A stretch of DNA of 64,000 bases from Methylacidimicrobium fagopyrum (lineage in GTDB: Bacteria; Verrucomicrobiota; Verrucomicrobiia; Limisphaerales; UBA11358). Numbering within the stretch: the first letter of the stretch is position 1; each line of letters starts with the position of its first letter. The position numbers were made by a program, and so were the translations under genes. Below, piece after piece: positions 1 through 9,489 of this stretch. The DNA lies in the NCBI GenBank assembly GCA_026225255.1, contig JAMFSJ010000073.1, positions 1 to 64,000 on the forward strand, read 5' to 3'. The notes beneath the pieces were generated by a model. It searched no databases. It saw only the letters and a program-made list of their open reading frames with translations, and had not been told where the DNA came from.

Positions 1-419
1 ACACGCGCGGCCAAGTCGCCCTGTTCATCGCTGCGGAACAACAATATGGCTTCGACGACATCCTTGATTGGATGCACTCCGGCATCACGTCGAAATTAGA
101 AGCCGGCCATCTCGATGAAATTCGCGACGTAAAAATCATTGCCGCCAAACCCAACGTCGCCGCGCCAATCGCTTACGCTGTGCCGGCTAAAACTTTGGTT
201 GCCGGGACGCCCGCCGCGCTCAAACTGCAAGGCATATTATGGGGTAACGCGCCGTCAGCCATCATCAACGGCCATTCCTTTTTCCTCAACGACGTTAGCT
301 CCGTAAAATTTGGGGGCACGAATGTGACCCTCCGTTGCGTGGCGATTCAAAAAGATTTCGTGCGTATCCAAGACGTGAATTCCGGTAAAGAACAACAGCT
401 CGATCTGCCAAAAAATTAA
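1..419 (+). CDS. 3' end of a GspB/PilP-like periplasmic protein (partial)
   Basis: The reading frame is open from the window edge, so the ATG at 72 given in the ORF track is internal. The last 60 or so residues form a small beta domain (LQGILWGNAPSAIINGH, then FVRIQDV near the end). It resembles the C-terminal domain of GspB/PilP-type proteins, which in other bacteria help assemble the type II secretion or pilus machinery. The GspB-like protein at 35477-35995 ends in a clearly related domain (LQGIFYSPNAPTAILGG). The upstream visible part contains a short helical stretch and an alanine/proline-rich linker. The function is inferred from this domain only, and the N-terminus lies outside the window. 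Confidence 0.6.
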   Translation, partial: TRGQVALFIAAEQQYGFDDILDWMHSGITSKLEAGHLDEIRDVKIIAAKPNVAAPIAYAVPAKTLVAGTPAALKLQGILWGNAPSAIINGHSFFLNDVSSVKFGGTNVTLRCVAIQKDFVRIQDVNSGKEQQLDLPKN

Positions 420-590
420 CCCGCCGCCCCAACGTGCGGCCCGCGTCTTGCCGGCACTCCGCTGGCAACCCACGCGTTCTCTCCCCGTCATTGGAGGCTG
501 GTTTTTCTCTGGGGGATTTTTCTGTTTCCCAATTTTTGCGAATTTGCTTGCACCATTTGCCAAACGGGCGAACTTGGGGAAGATTTAGGC

Positions 591-1160
591 ATGGCCACTC
601 CCAGCCAACGAAAGTTTTTGCAAGGGCAGTTGCTGCTCGACAGCGGCGGCTTGGGCGGCTCCTTTTTTGAACGCACCGTCGTCCTCATCTGCCAGCACGA
701 TGCCGAAGGCGCGTTCGGCCTCATCCTCAACCGTGCACTCGGCAAAACCGTCGGCGAAATGATCGTCGCCGATTTACCGGAAACCCTCAAAGAATCGCCG
801 CTCTTTCTCGGGGGTCCCGTGCAACCCAGCGCGTTGAGTTTTTTGCACACCGATCATTTTATTCCCGACGCCATTGCGCTGCCAAACCTCGCGCTCGGCC
901 ATTCGCTCGATGAATTGATCGAAGTCGGCGAATCGTTTTCGCCTGCGAAAAAAGTCCGCCTCTTCGCCGGTTACGCTGGCTGGAGCCCGGGCCAGCTGGA
1001 AAGCGAAATGAAACGCAAAGCGTGGCTGACCTTCCCCGCCTCGCTCGACCTCGTTTTTGAAACGCCGCCCGAACAACTCTGGCAAAACATTCTGCGTCGC
1101 AAAGGCGGCTGGCAAAATAAACTCCTCGCGCAAATGCCGGAAGATTTGTCGCGGAATTAA
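591..1160 (+). CDS. yqgE: YqgE/AlgH family protein (UPF0301)
   Basis: The 189-residue protein matches the YqgE/AlgH family along its full length. Visible hallmarks are FFERTVVLICQHDAEGAFGL near residues 24-43, LGGPVQP near residue 72 and FAGYAGWSPGQLE near residue 125. The biochemical role of the family is not established; AlgH has been linked to alginate regulation in Pseudomonas. The protein should be cytosolic, as no signal or membrane segment is seen. The length is normal for the family. A small ORF follows 7 bases after the stop. Confidence 0.92.
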   Translation: MATPSQRKFLQGQLLLDSGGLGGSFFERTVVLICQHDAEGAFGLILNRALGKTVGEMIVADLPETLKESPLFLGGPVQPSALSFLHTDHFIPDAIALPNLALGHSLDELIEVGESFSPAKKVRLFAGYAGWSPGQLESEMKRKAWLTFPASLDLVFETPPEQLWQNILRRKGGWQNKLLAQMPEDLSRN

Positions 1161-1167
1161 ATGCGTT

Positions 1168-1374
1168 ATGAACAATAAATTTGTGGCCAATGGTGGACAA
1201 CGTTTATTGAAAGGTCGCCACGCCAAACGCCTTGGAACCGCCCGGGCAAAATATGCTGACGAATGGGCGACCGCTAACTTTCTAAAACGAATCTGGCTTT
1301 GGTTCCAAATCCGCCACGCCGCCGAAAATCAAAAAACAGAAACCCACCAGCCCTCGTCCGGAACTTTGTGGTGA
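1168..1374 (+). CDS. small basic hypothetical protein
   Basis: This 68-codon ORF starts 7 bases after the yqgE stop, so it may be translated with it. The product is strongly basic in its first half (QRLLKGRHAKRLG), has an aromatic centre (RIWLWFQIRH) and ends in PSSGTLW. There is no signal peptide or known domain. The close coupling and the non-random look of the tail suggest a real gene, but I do not recognise it. A weak plus-strand hairpin follows at about 1412-1436. Confidence 0.4.
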   Translation: MNNKFVANGGQRLLKGRHAKRLGTARAKYADEWATANFLKRIWLWFQIRHAAENQKTETHQPSSGTLW

Positions 1375-1411
1375 TTTAAGTTCGAGCCGCCGAGCTGCCA
1401 GCGGAAATTAG

Positions 1412-1436
1412 CCAGACCCGCAGTGTCTGGTGTTTT
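1412..1436 (+). terminator. weak intrinsic terminator after yqgE and the small ORF
   Basis: A 6-bp stem (CCAGAC/GTCTGG) with a 7-base loop is followed by TGTTTTC. It lies just after the small ORF at 1168-1374 and could end the yqgE transcript. Confidence 0.4.
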
Positions 1437-1448
1437 CAAAAATAAAAA

Positions 1449-1467
1449 ACCGTCCCAGCGGGACGGT
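1449..1467 (-). terminator. intrinsic terminator for the minus-strand trpS-rlmI unit
   Basis: A perfect 8-bp stem (ACCGTCCC/GGGACGGT) with a 3-base loop is followed, read on the minus strand, by TTTTTTATTTTT. It lies 65 bases beyond the stop of the RlmI-type gene. Confidence 0.75.
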
Positions 1468-1531
1468 GGCGATATTATATCAGATTATTGAAAACCATTG
1501 ATCGCATGTATCCGTCAGGCTCATTCGTCAT

Positions 1532-2761
1532 TCACGTCGTGAATTTCAAATAAATCACCTTCAAATACTCCCCTTCCTTAAACGTCGCCGGATGATCCGG
1601 CGGATGCTGCAACGTCTTCAGTTCAGAAAATTTCCGGCCCGATTTCACCGCCGCTCGGCGCACCGCATCAAAAAATTCCACGGCGGAAACATGTGCGGAA
1701 CAGGAACCAGCGACCAAGATCCCATCACGCGCCAAGCGCGCAATGCCTAGTAAATTCAGCCGTTCGTAAGCGTGAATCGCACCTTCGCGTTCCGTAGCCC
1801 GCTTGGCGAGCGACGGAGGATCCAGCACGATGAGATCAAAATTTTCCGCACTCGCCGGCAGCCATTCAAACGTGTCCGCCTGCACCGTTTCATGCCGGCA
1901 GGCCGCGACGCCGGGATAGTTTTGATTCAACGCGAAATTCCGTTTTGCCGATTCCAAAGCATGCGCACTGATGTCCAGATCGGTCACGGAACTTGCGCCG
2001 CCGCGCGCGGCGTAAACCGAGAAGCCGCCGGAAAAACTAAACGCATTTAACACGCGACGACCTTGCGCCAATGTTTCGACTTCGCGCCGATTTTCGCGTT
2101 GATCGAGAAAGAATCCGGTTTTTTGCCCGCGCAAAACATCCGCCTCAAAACGCACCCCGTTCTCGGAGAAAATCACCGCACCTTCCGGTGAGCCACCGAA
2201 AAGAACTTGGCCGTCACGCAGTTGAAATTGCTTTTCCGCGAAGGCTTGAATATTCCGACTCAAGCGCAAAACAATCCGCTCGGATGAATTTTTTTTTTGG
2301 AACAATGCCACCATTTCACCCAAACGCGGCAACCACGCGGCGGTGTAAACTTTCAACACGAGCGTTGTGTCATAGCGATCCAAAACCAAACCCGGCCAGC
2401 CATCGCTTTCGCCGTGGATCAAGCGATAGCCGGTGGTTTGCGCGTCGAATAAATTTTGCCGACGCGCGAGCGTTTGCTCCAAACGCGCTTGCCACCACGC
2501 GGCATCGATCGTCTGCGGTTTGCCAACGTGCAAAATGCGGACGCGGATCGGCGAATCCACATCATACAAACCCACGGCGAGAAATTTATCTTTGCGATCG
2601 TAAATCACCGCCAGCTCGCCGGTCTGACCCGCGCGATTGGATTCGTGAATACTATCGGCAAACAGCCACGGATGACCGGAACGCACGATGCTCTCGGCGG
2701 TGTTGGTAACGCGTAGGCGCAGGCGGGTGGTCGCAGGTTGATTTGCGGCGGGCGGATTCAT
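1532..2761 (-). CDS. rlmI: RlmI-type SAM-dependent rRNA methyltransferase
   Basis: The 409-residue protein has the layout of the RlmI/RlmK-type 23S rRNA (cytosine-5) methyltransferases. A PUA-like RNA-binding region occupies residues 15-90 ([11 protein letters not shown]), a linker domain contains [15 protein letters not shown], and a Rossmann methyltransferase covers about 220-400. The SAM motif is [17 protein letters not shown] and the DPP motif is [13 protein letters not shown]. Start and stop overlap by 4 bases with trpS (ATGA), so the two are translationally coupled, with trpS first. The methylated base cannot be fixed from sequence alone; RlmI is the best-known member. Confidence 0.88.
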   Translation of the reverse strand: MNPPAANQPATTRLRLRVTNTAESIVRSGHPWLFADSIHESNRAGQTGELAVIYDRKDKFLAVGLYDVDSPIRVRILHVGKPQTIDAAWWQARLEQTLARRQNLFDAQTTGYRLIHGESDGWPGLVLDRYDTTLVLKVYTAAWLPRLGEMVALFQKKNSSERIVLRLSRNIQAFAEKQFQLRDGQVLFGGSPEGAVIFSENGVRFEADVLRGQKTGFFLDQRENRREVETLAQGRRVLNAFSFSGGFSVYAARGGASSVTDLDISAHALESAKRNFALNQNYPGVAACRHETVQADTFEWLPASAENFDLIVLDPPSLAKRATEREGAIHAYERLNLLGIARLARDGILVAGSCSAHVSAVEFFDAVRRAAVKSGRKFSELKTLQHPPDHPATFKEGEYLKVIYLKFTT

Positions 2762-3723
2762 TCCAATCCACTCGCTTTACGAGCGCGTTTCAAGACGGTT
2801 TGCGCTAACGTCCGCGCTTTAGCAGCACCCTCAGCCAGCACGTCATTGACGTATTCCAGATTTTCCGCGAGTTCAGCGCGTTTGGCGCGAGCATCGGCAA
2901 AATAATTCCAATAGTTTTCGAATAGCGCCTTCTTGAGATCGCCGTAGCCCAAGCCACCAGCACGCAGACGGTTTTCAAAATCAGTTCCGACTTCGGGCGA
3001 CGCGACGAGTTTTAGGAGTTGCACGGCAAGATTTTTATCCGCATCCGGCTTTGGATCAGCGGGCTGGCGCGAGTCCATCTGGATGCCCATGATTTTTTTG
3101 CGCAACGCCTTTTCGTCACCAAAAATCTCAATCGTGTTACCATAACTCTTGCTCATCTTTTGGCCGTCGGTGCCTGGCACGACCGCCACTTCGTCGCGGA
3201 TTTGCGGCTCAGGAATCACGAAGGTCTGGCCGTATTGCTCATTGAATTTGATCGCGATATCCCGCGTCATTTCCACATGCTGCTTCTGATCGCGCCCGAC
3301 GGGGACGACATTGGAATCGTAAATCAAAATGTCCGCCGCCATCAAAACCGGATAGGCGAACAAGCCGTGATTCACGGGAATGCCCTTAGCCGACTTGTCT
3401 TTGAATGAATGGCCTTTTTCGAGCAGGCTCATCGGCGTCAGCGTCGAAAGCATCCACGAAAGTTCCGTGACTTCCGGCACATCGGATTGCTTGAAAAAAA
3501 CGGACTTCTTCGGATCCTGCCCGCACGCGAGAAAATCTAGCGCCACATCGAGCGTGTTCTGACGGCGTTGTTGCGCGTCGAACAGCGAGGTCATGGAATG
3601 ATAATCCGCGATGAAATAAAGCGCTTCGCCTTTTTCCTGAAGCTCGATGGCGGGCCGCATCATCCCGAAATAATTTCCGAGGTGCAACGCGCCGCTGGGT
3701 TGGATGCCTGACAAAATTCGCAT
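2758..3723 (-). CDS. trpS: tryptophanyl-tRNA synthetase
   Basis: This class I aminoacyl-tRNA synthetase charges tRNA-Trp in the cytosol. The 321-residue length is normal for bacterial TrpS. The HIGH-type motif appears as [10 protein letters not shown] at residues 11-20, and the KMSKS loop is [11 protein letters not shown] near residue 190. It is the first gene of a two-gene unit with the RlmI-type methyltransferase, sharing a 4-base overlap. A palindromic repeat separates it from recF upstream. Confidence 0.97.
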   Translation of the reverse strand: MRILSGIQPSGALHLGNYFGMMRPAIELQEKGEALYFIADYHSMTSLFDAQQRRQNTLDVALDFLACGQDPKKSVFFKQSDVPEVTELSWMLSTLTPMSLLEKGHSFKDKSAKGIPVNHGLFAYPVLMAADILIYDSNVVPVGRDQKQHVEMTRDIAIKFNEQYGQTFVIPEPQIRDEVAVVPGTDGQKMSKSYGNTIEIFGDEKALRKKIMGIQMDSRQPADPKPDADKNLAVQLLKLVASPEVGTDFENRLRAGGLGYGDLKKALFENYWNYFADARAKRAELAENLEYVNDVLAEGAAKARTLAQTVLKRARKASGLE

Positions 3724-3734
3724 GCAGAAATTTT

Positions 3735-3805
3735 AATAAGGAAAGCAGGAAAACAGGAAGCTGAATCGCAAAAAAGAAAATTCCTGATTTTCTGCCTTCC
3801 TTATT
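3735..3805. repeat. imperfect palindrome of GGAAA/CAGGAA words
   Basis: The left arm at 3735-3759 and right arm at 3781-3805 pair over about 22 of 25 bases (AATAAGGAAAGCAGGAAAAC pairs with the right arm). The right arm overlaps the recF stop codon. It is one of several word-based hairpin families in the spacers of this window, and could also act as an RNA processing or termination signal between recF and trpS. Confidence 0.75.
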
Positions 3806-4877
3806 GTTTATGCAGCGTTCCCGTCTTCACTTCCCAACGTTGCAAATCCTTGCCGAGTTCGCGCGGCCAATTTTCCTCGGTGCACGTCATGAAAACTTGG
3901 CCGCTGGTTTTACGTGCATTTTCGAGCAACGGCAACAATCCACTGCGACGTTTTACATCGAGTTCGCCCATCACATCGTCGATCAGCAAAATCGGGGCGC
4001 TGCCATTGATGCCCGCGAGAAACTCCGCTTGCGCCATTTTTAAGGCGATGGCCAGCGTGCGCTTTTGACCTTCGCTGCCGAACTGCGCGGCGGATTTTTC
4101 GTTGAGTAATAATTGCACGTCGTCGCGATGCGGCCCGACGAGCGTGGCGCGAAAAGTTTTTTCCCGGACGCGCGAATTGAGCAGTTCAATCGCGAAATCA
4201 TTTTTCACGCTCGGTGAATATTCGATGCGCAATTCCTCGGCATCGTTGGAAATACGGCGATACGCTAAACGCGCGAGCGGCGAAAATTTCGGCACTAATT
4301 CGCGGCGGGCACGGATGAGCTCGTTGCCGAGTTTCACGAGTTCCAATGAAAAACTTTCGAGCGCCGCATCGTCTGCCGAGCGTTGTTTCAGCAACGCATT
4401 TCGCGCGCGAACACTGTGCATGTAACGTTGCAATAACGGCAGATAACCCGGCTGCGTCTGGGCGAGCAGCAGATCCAGAAAACGTCGACGCGCGCGCGCC
4501 GTGCCTTTTATCAATTGTAAATCTTCGGTGCAAAAAACCACCGTCCGCAGCGCACCAAAATAATCCGCCAACTTTTTTACCGGCTGGGCATCGAGGGTCA
4601 GATTGCGTTCACGTGACGACCAGAACATTTTGATTTCGCGTTCGCCTTGGCCGATGATTTTTCCACCGACAAAATAGCCTTTCGCGCCGTGCCGGATCAT
4701 CTGCGCACTGCCGACGCCGCGGAACGAACGCAGCGTGGCCATGAGATAAATGGCTTCGAGAATATTCGTCTTACCCTGCGCGTTATCGCCGAGCAGCAGA
4801 TGAAATCCGGGCGAAAAATCCACGTCCAACCGCGCGTAATTGCGGAAGTCTCGGAGTCGTAGATGAGCCAGATGCAC
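3801..4877 (-). CDS. recF: DNA replication/repair protein RecF
   Basis: This SMC-like ATPase loads RecA at single-strand gaps with RecO and RecR. The 358 residues include the Walker A motif GDNAQGKTNI near residues 30-39, GPHRDD near 248, the ABC-type signature SEGQKRTLAIAL near 268 and Walker B LLIDDVMGELD near 298. The N-terminus MHLAHLRLRDFRNY is typical, supporting the start at 4877. It is not next to dnaA, dnaN or gyrB here, unlike the classical recF neighbourhood. The stop codon sits inside a palindromic repeat. Confidence 0.96.
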   Translation of the reverse strand: MHLAHLRLRDFRNYARLDVDFSPGFHLLLGDNAQGKTNILEAIYLMATLRSFRGVGSAQMIRHGAKGYFVGGKIIGQGEREIKMFWSSRERNLTLDAQPVKKLADYFGALRTVVFCTEDLQLIKGTARARRRFLDLLLAQTQPGYLPLLQRYMHSVRARNALLKQRSADDAALESFSLELVKLGNELIRARRELVPKFSPLARLAYRRISNDAEELRIEYSPSVKNDFAIELLNSRVREKTFRATLVGPHRDDVQLLLNEKSAAQFGSEGQKRTLAIALKMAQAEFLAGINGSAPILLIDDVMGELDVKRRSGLLPLLENARKTSGQVFMTCTEENWPRELGKDLQRWEVKTGTLHKQ

Positions 4878-4957
4878 GGCGATAAAATAATTGGAACGGG
4901 AAACACCGCGAGTTTATTTATGTCGTGGCCCAGACAGCTTGCCCGCGAGTGGTTATT

Positions 4958-5698
4958 TCAATCAACCGTTTTGGCCATCGAACCTGACGGGCGAGACGCC
5001 CGGGCCACCACCGCGCGAACACGGCTGTGAATTTTCTTACGCAACGTAGCGACTTTTCCCGGCGTGGTTTCGTGTTGCAGCAGATAAGTAATGTGCGGCA
5101 CCGGCGTCTGCGCGATATCTTCCGGCGTGGTGTTTTTGCCGGTCACGCCGGGAACCAGATCAATGCCCGTCTGCTGAAAGAGCTGTTGCACAAACGCGGA
5201 GCAATAAACGGAACGCTCGCGCGCGAGCAAATTTTCTTTGGCGCGCAGCTCCGGTTTTCGTAACGCGATGAGGGTGCCGACCAGTTCGCGGAGCGAGTAG
5301 CGTTCATGGTTGGCGACCAAGTCCAGACCGTCGATCAACAGCTTCGCGACTTGGGTTTCGCTCAAACCGAAATCAAGGACGGCGAGCGAGGGAAACATTT
5401 TTTCATCAAAATATTTAGCCACCCGATTTTCCTGCGCGCCGAGCTGGATGTTTTTTCGAAGGATCTGGATATCGGATTCAAGCACCCAATGCTGACCGTC
5501 GAGCCGTTTGCCCTCGAACAAAAATGCGTGCGACCAATCGCTCCAGCGACGTTCCGCGTGGACATGCCGTTGCGCGCGGCGGATGGCGATATCCACCTTG
5601 GTGATGCCGCCGCATAAACCCACGCAACCCGGCTGCGCGTAGCGTTCCAGAAATTCGCGGTTCGACATGCCGCTGACGATGACGAGCTGGTTTTCCAT
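4958..5698 (-). CDS. YiiX/NlpC-P60-like cysteine hydrolase
   Basis: I place the start at 5698 (MENQLVIVSG); the longer ORF to 5830 has a non-homologous leader encoded by spacer repeats. The 246-residue protein has features of the permuted papain-like YiiX/YebB group: a histidine in DWSHAFLFEG and a catalytic-type cysteine in VYCSAFVQQLF. No signal peptide is visible from this start, so it may be cytosolic. The last 15 or so residues (ARASRPSGSMAKTVD) are encoded by a palindromic repeat (CGGGCGAGACGCCCG) and are probably an acquired tail. The substrate is unknown; the family includes lipid- and peptide-bond hydrolases. Confidence 0.6.
   Translation of the reverse strand: MENQLVIVSGMSNREFLERYAQPGCVGLCGGITKVDIAIRRAQRHVHAERRWSDWSHAFLFEGKRLDGQHWVLESDIQILRKNIQLGAQENRVAKYFDEKMFPSLAVLDFGLSETQVAKLLIDGLDLVANHERYSLRELVGTLIALRKPELRAKENLLARERSVYCSAFVQQLFQQTGIDLVPGVTGKNTTPEDIAQTPVPHITYLLQHETTPGKVATLRKKIHSRVRAVVARASRPSGSMAKTVD
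4988..5002. repeat. short palindrome inside the 3' end of the YiiX-like gene
   Basis: CGGGCGAGACGCCCG is a 6-bp perfect stem with a 3-base loop. The core GGCGTCTCGCC, seen on the other strand, recurs inside the squalene synthase gene near 52262, so it belongs to a dispersed repeat family. Confidence 0.6.
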
Positions 5699-5879
5699 GC
5701 GCGAATCATTAACCGGCGCGGACGAAAAAACAATTTCGTTTAACAGAAGGGAACAAAGGAAACTAAGGAATTTAATATTTGCGCTCTTTTGCGTCTGCCT
5801 CCGGTTCAAAATAAAGCCGCCGATTAGCACCGATGAGCGCAGATAAAATCCGTTTTGAATATCATAGCCATTTGCATAA

Positions 5880-6752
5880 TTAGAACCTTCCCTCTTTGTT
5901 CACTTCGTTCCCATCCCAATCAAACTCCATCGTGTTTCCTGCTCCTGATGCGTGGCGAACCACGTTGGATGACTCATCTATAATCTGCAAGGTCCAGCCG
6001 AATAACTGATAAACTCGACGTAACGCGCTGCGTCTCACCTAACGCGGAATCAAAGCCCGGCAGCGAGAAATTCCACTTGGAAATATAGTTGTCAAAGGTC
6101 ACTGGAATTTTTGCCGAGTTTCCGGCGCCGCTCTGCACGGTAGATGGAGTGTCGGTGGTTTCAGTGCTAGCAGTAGTTTCCACCACCACAAAAGTTTCAC
6201 GTGAACCGTTCGGCCATTCCGTGGTATTGATCATATAGCTGGCATTCCCAGCATCATCCGCGTCGGCAAATTCCACCTCCTCGCCATCTACGAAAAAATT
6301 TACGGAAATGATGGAATTCGTGGTGGCAATTTGAACATCTATTTCTACTTCGCCTGAAAAATTGGTTCCAGCAGCCAGATTGATAATTGTCACCACTGGT
6401 GGAACCAGTGTATTCGTGCCGGTCTGGGTGATGCGATAATATCGTTGCAAATCATCTTTCGGGTGCGTCAACGCCGGCTCCGTCCAATATTTTCCTGTTT
6501 CAAGAAACATGGTGTTTGTCCCCTAGGATGGCAAATTATCTGCCAACGTGCCCAGATGACAGTCCATGAAAATTCTTTTGCATATTCCACACAATAAATC
6601 GCATCGGTTTGGCTTTGCCAACGCAATTGAATCGCCCGTTCATCCCTAGTTTTGGCGGTCGTAAATCTTGACGGATTGATCTGTGCGTGACTATGAGGTG
6701 CAGATAAAATGAGCAGGGTTAACCCGATCACTCCGAGTTTGAAAGTTTTCAT
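5880..6752 (-). pseudogene. decayed secreted protein of the STNL/FYR-Ig type
   Basis: The original start is probably 6752, with a signal peptide (MKTFKLGVIGLTLLILSAP, then SHAQ). The first frame gives IQLRWQSQTDAIYCVEYA, then a frameshift near 6570 leads into LADNLPS, an in-frame TAG at 6523-6525, and GTNTMFLETGKYW plus DDLQRYYRITQTG. An Ig-like region follows (SVNFFVDGEEV). A second frameshift near 6010 leads into FGWTLQIIDESSNVVRHASG and EFDWDGNEVNKEGRF before a stop at 5880-5882. At least three lesions make it non-functional. The continuity of recognisable peptide across frames shows it was one gene. The ORF track shows it only as the pieces 5974-6510 and 6468-6827. Confidence 0.75.
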
Positions 6753-6935
6753 TTTTATGAATATTGTGGGTGTGACTCTTTCCAACTGGTGCGATGTCAA
6801 AGGTCGCAACGTCCACCTTCCCGTCAATTAAAATAATGAATTCTTATTCTATTTAATTACATCTTATTGTAACGCTGATAGATGCATTGAGAATTTATTT
6901 TCGAAACAACGTTTTGCGCAATTGCACAATTTAAA

Positions 6936-7346
6936 TTAAGCCCGCTTTTTAAAGATCAAACATACCCACCCGACGATAAAAGCCACGCCACCAATTGGCG
7001 TGATGGCGCCGAGCCACAGCACATTCGTCAACGCTAGTAAATAAAGCGAGCCGGAGAAAATCACGATGCCGGCGAGAAAACCCCACCACGCGACTTTGGG
7101 CAAGGTTTTGCGCTCCGCCAGCACGAACAACATCACCGCGTGGATGAAATGGTAAAATACCGCTTTCTCCCAAATCGCAAACGTGCCGTTTTGTGCCAGC
7201 AGAGGCTTCAATCCGTGCGCGCCAAAAGCCCCGAGCACCACCGCCAGCAATCCGGCGATGGCGGCGATACGTGTGGCCGTGGCGTTGGAGAATGTTTTCA
7301 AAATAGTGGCACCGGCGTCCCGCCGGATTTCATTGGTGGCCGACAT
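6936..7346 (-). CDS. DUF423 small membrane protein
   Basis: This protein of up to 136 residues belongs to the DUF423 (YgdD/TMEM256-type) family of inner-membrane proteins of unknown function. It has four predicted hydrophobic segments, with LGAFGAHGLKPLL in the first and FYHFIHAVMLFVLAE in the second, both typical. The first 20 residues (up to KTFSNA) are partly encoded by a palindromic repeat (7306-7326), so translation may begin somewhat downstream. There is no operon partner; the next gene upstream, the S1/P1-type nuclease, is separated by a repeat-rich spacer. Confidence 0.85.
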   Translation of the reverse strand: MSATNEIRRDAGATILKTFSNATATRIAAIAGLLAVVLGAFGAHGLKPLLAQNGTFAIWEKAVFYHFIHAVMLFVLAERKTLPKVAWWGFLAGIVIFSGSLYLLALTNVLWLGAITPIGGVAFIVGWVCLIFKKRA

Positions 7347-7440
7347 TGTTCTTCGGCGCGCGCAAATTCAAAACCAGTCACACCGCAAACGGTTTTGGGC
7401 GGGACGCTCGAAACGACAGGCCGGAGGCCTGTGCCACCCA
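7306..7440. repeat. interrupted inverted repeat overlapping the DUF423 start
   Basis: The left arm GTGGCACCGGCGTCCCGCC at 7306-7324 has its complement split between GGCGGGACG near 7398 and GGCCTGTGCCACC at about 7425-7437. It belongs to a GGCGGGACGCC / CTGTGCCACC repeat family and runs into the 5' end of the DUF423 reading frame. Confidence 0.55.
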
Positions 7441-7469
7441 GCGCATCTTGAAATGACGCCACCGACATC

Positions 7470-8480
7470 TTAGTTGGAATCCGGTGTCCGACGCTTGAGC
7501 TGGCCTTCGAGATACGTATCTTCCGGCGCTTCGAGCCACGCGGTCAACCACAAATTGCCGAGCATTTGACCACCTTTGATCAATTGACCATCCAAAAACG
7601 GACGACCTTGCATGCCTTTGTCATCCTTGCCGGAAAGCTGTCCATCTTTGTCCATCTGATAAAGCGGTTCGACGAATTTATTCTGATCCACGATATAATT
7701 CACCACGTCCTGAAAAATTCCGTCCGTTTCGCCCGCGTTGGCGATGCGCGTGGCAGTTTGAATTTTGCCGACCAGTTGATCCACCTTGATGCCGCCGGTT
7801 TTCTTAAAATAACCGCCATCAATCCAGGAATGAAATTTATTGCTGGTCGAAAAACCTTTCGGATTGGCCCCGACCCAACCATTGAATTGTTTGGTCGTGT
7901 GGAGCGGTTGTGAACCGTCGCCGACGTAATGGCCCATCACGCCCATCACATACACGCAATCGGCCTCGGCATTGGCGATCTCCACCGATGTGCCATAGAG
8001 CCGCATGGCTTTGAGTGTGCTGAAATCAGATTTCAATTTTTCGTAATTTTCGGTGATGGACCACGGCAGAAATCCGTCCAGTTCGCGGGTGTGATCCGCG
8101 TCTTTCGCGTCGTCAATCGCGGGAAATTTTTCCGGATGCGCCGTGCGGGCTTTTACCAGGGTAGCGAGAAATTCATAACGCAACGGCGGCAACGTGGCGG
8201 GCGTCAAACCGCAGAGATCAATATCTTCCAAGTCGAAATAATGATCCGGTCCGTTAACATGTTTTAACGGCAAATCCGGCGTGTTGCGCCAGCGATCCGG
8301 TTCGCCGGCGAGATAAGCCACGCGCGTTTTCAAGGCGGGCGTCAATTGAATCCCAAAATCCGAAGGCAACGAGGCGAGCGCCAGTTCATTGACCGCGTGA
8401 TGACCTTCGTAATCCCAAGCGCCTGCATTGAAAGTAAAACCGCCCACCGCAACCGCCAGTGCGAACATTGTTTTTTTCAT
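7470..8480 (-). CDS. S1/P1-type zinc nuclease / phospholipase C-like exoenzyme
   Basis: The start at 8480 is chosen because an AAGGGG ribosome binding site lies about 10 bases upstream and a signal peptide follows (MKKTMFALAVAVGGFTFNAGA). The mature protein then begins with Trp, as in S1/P1 nucleases, where the N-terminal Trp binds zinc. Further zinc-ligand patterns are WDYEGHHAVNELA, VNGPDHYFDLED, GHYVGDGSQPLH and NKFHSWIDGGYF. Family members hydrolyse single-stranded nucleic acids or phosphate monoesters outside the cytosol, probably here to scavenge phosphate or nucleosides. At 336 residues it is a little longer than fungal P1. The exact substrate is not determinable. Confidence 0.82.
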   Translation of the reverse strand: MKKTMFALAVAVGGFTFNAGAWDYEGHHAVNELALASLPSDFGIQLTPALKTRVAYLAGEPDRWRNTPDLPLKHVNGPDHYFDLEDIDLCGLTPATLPPLRYEFLATLVKARTAHPEKFPAIDDAKDADHTRELDGFLPWSITENYEKLKSDFSTLKAMRLYGTSVEIANAEADCVYVMGVMGHYVGDGSQPLHTTKQFNGWVGANPKGFSTSNKFHSWIDGGYFKKTGGIKVDQLVGKIQTATRIANAGETDGIFQDVVNYIVDQNKFVEPLYQMDKDGQLSGKDDKGMQGRPFLDGQLIKGGQMLGNLWLTAWLEAPEDTYLEGQLKRRTPDSN

Positions 8481-8555
8481 AATTTTTATTCCCCTTAATC
8501 GGCACGAGCTTAACCAATGACCCTGCAAATGCAAAACTGAATCCGCCCTTTCACA

Positions 8556-8691
8556 GGTTTGGCGTCTGGGTTCCAGGGTCTGGGTGGGAATTATTCTCCA
8601 TTCACGTATTGGGTGTATTTTGCGGTAAAAAACCACGAAAGACGCAAACGTAGAACAACCCCAGAGCCCAAACCCAGACACCAGACCCGCC
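8556..8691. repeat. GTCTGGGTT-word inverted repeat upstream of two divergent genes
   Basis: The left arm at 8561-8585 (GGCGTCTGGGTTCCAGGGTC) and the right arm at 8661-8690 (CCCAGACACCAGACCC) are imperfect complements. The loop holds another word pair (TTTGCGGT ... ACCACGAAAGACGC). The 274-base spacer between 8481 and 8754 holds little else recognisable. Confidence 0.6.
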
Positions 8692-8754
8692 ACCCCACCT
8701 GCCGCCCGACCCGTTTCAGCTCGACAATCGGGGCAAAAAACCTAGTTTCTCCGC

Positions 8755-9240
8755 ATGGTTGCGCCTATCGTTCCGATTTTCGTCGGTTTGTTTGCGTGGG
8801 GGACTTATCGCCGCGTGCGGCGCAATATCGGGCGCCAAAAACTTCGTTCGGTCCGCATCACGATTTCCATCGTCATCTTTTCACTCATTAGTGCACTTTT
8901 TTTCAGCCTGTCGCTGACCGAATCGGCTTTGCTGCTCGGCATCAGCGGCGGATTATTGCTTGGCGCCGCGTTGGGTTTTCTGGGCTTGCGGCTCACAAAA
9001 TTTGAGACGACCGAGGCCGGCCATTTCTACACGCCCAACACCCACATCGGCATCATTTTATCCGCGTTATTCATCGGCCGCATGGCCTATCGTTATTGGG
9101 TTTTAGACCACCCAACCACCGCCATGAATCATCCGCCCTCATTTCAAAGTCCGCTGACCTTTTTCATCTTCGGTCTGACCGCCGGTTATTATCTCGTTTA
9201 TTACGTCGGTCTTTTTGTGCACACGCGTGATAAAAAATAA
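8755..9240 (+). CDS. four-segment membrane protein, CcdC/DUF1453-like
   Basis: The 161-residue protein has four hydrophobic stretches, at about residues 3-16, 38-68, 94-112 and 132-152. The central part LRLTKFETTEAGHFYTPNTH followed by IGIILSALFIGRMAYRY resembles the DUF1453/CcdC-like group, whose function is unclear. Positive residues cluster after the first segment (RRVRRNIGRQK), which suggests that loop is cytosolic. It stands alone on the plus strand. The family assignment is by recall of the pattern and is moderate. Confidence 0.6.
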   Translation: MVAPIVPIFVGLFAWGTYRRVRRNIGRQKLRSVRITISIVIFSLISALFFSLSLTESALLLGISGGLLLGAALGFLGLRLTKFETTEAGHFYTPNTHIGIILSALFIGRMAYRYWVLDHPTTAMNHPPSFQSPLTFFIFGLTAGYYLVYYVGLFVHTRDKK

Positions 9241-9489
9241 GCCCGACCGACCGCGCTTGCGCCCTAAAACCAAGTTGAATTAAGGCTCGATAAAATTCAG
9301 TTTCGCCATCCGTCTACCGCTCTGGCAAGCTTGCTGGATGAATCCGTCGGAAAGTCTCATTTTGATCGAACGTATTGCGGTGGTTGCAAATTGTGACCAC
9401 ATTATCCGTATCAAATCTACCACTGACGAATTGAACCGATCACAGAGTGTGACCGGGGCCAAGCAAACCACGTTGGTCAAAAAATCCTC

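Noticed and set aside
9241-9489. Minus-strand ORF 9280-9564 before prmC
   Set aside because: It runs into the conserved prmC start and has no recognisable domain; left as spacer.
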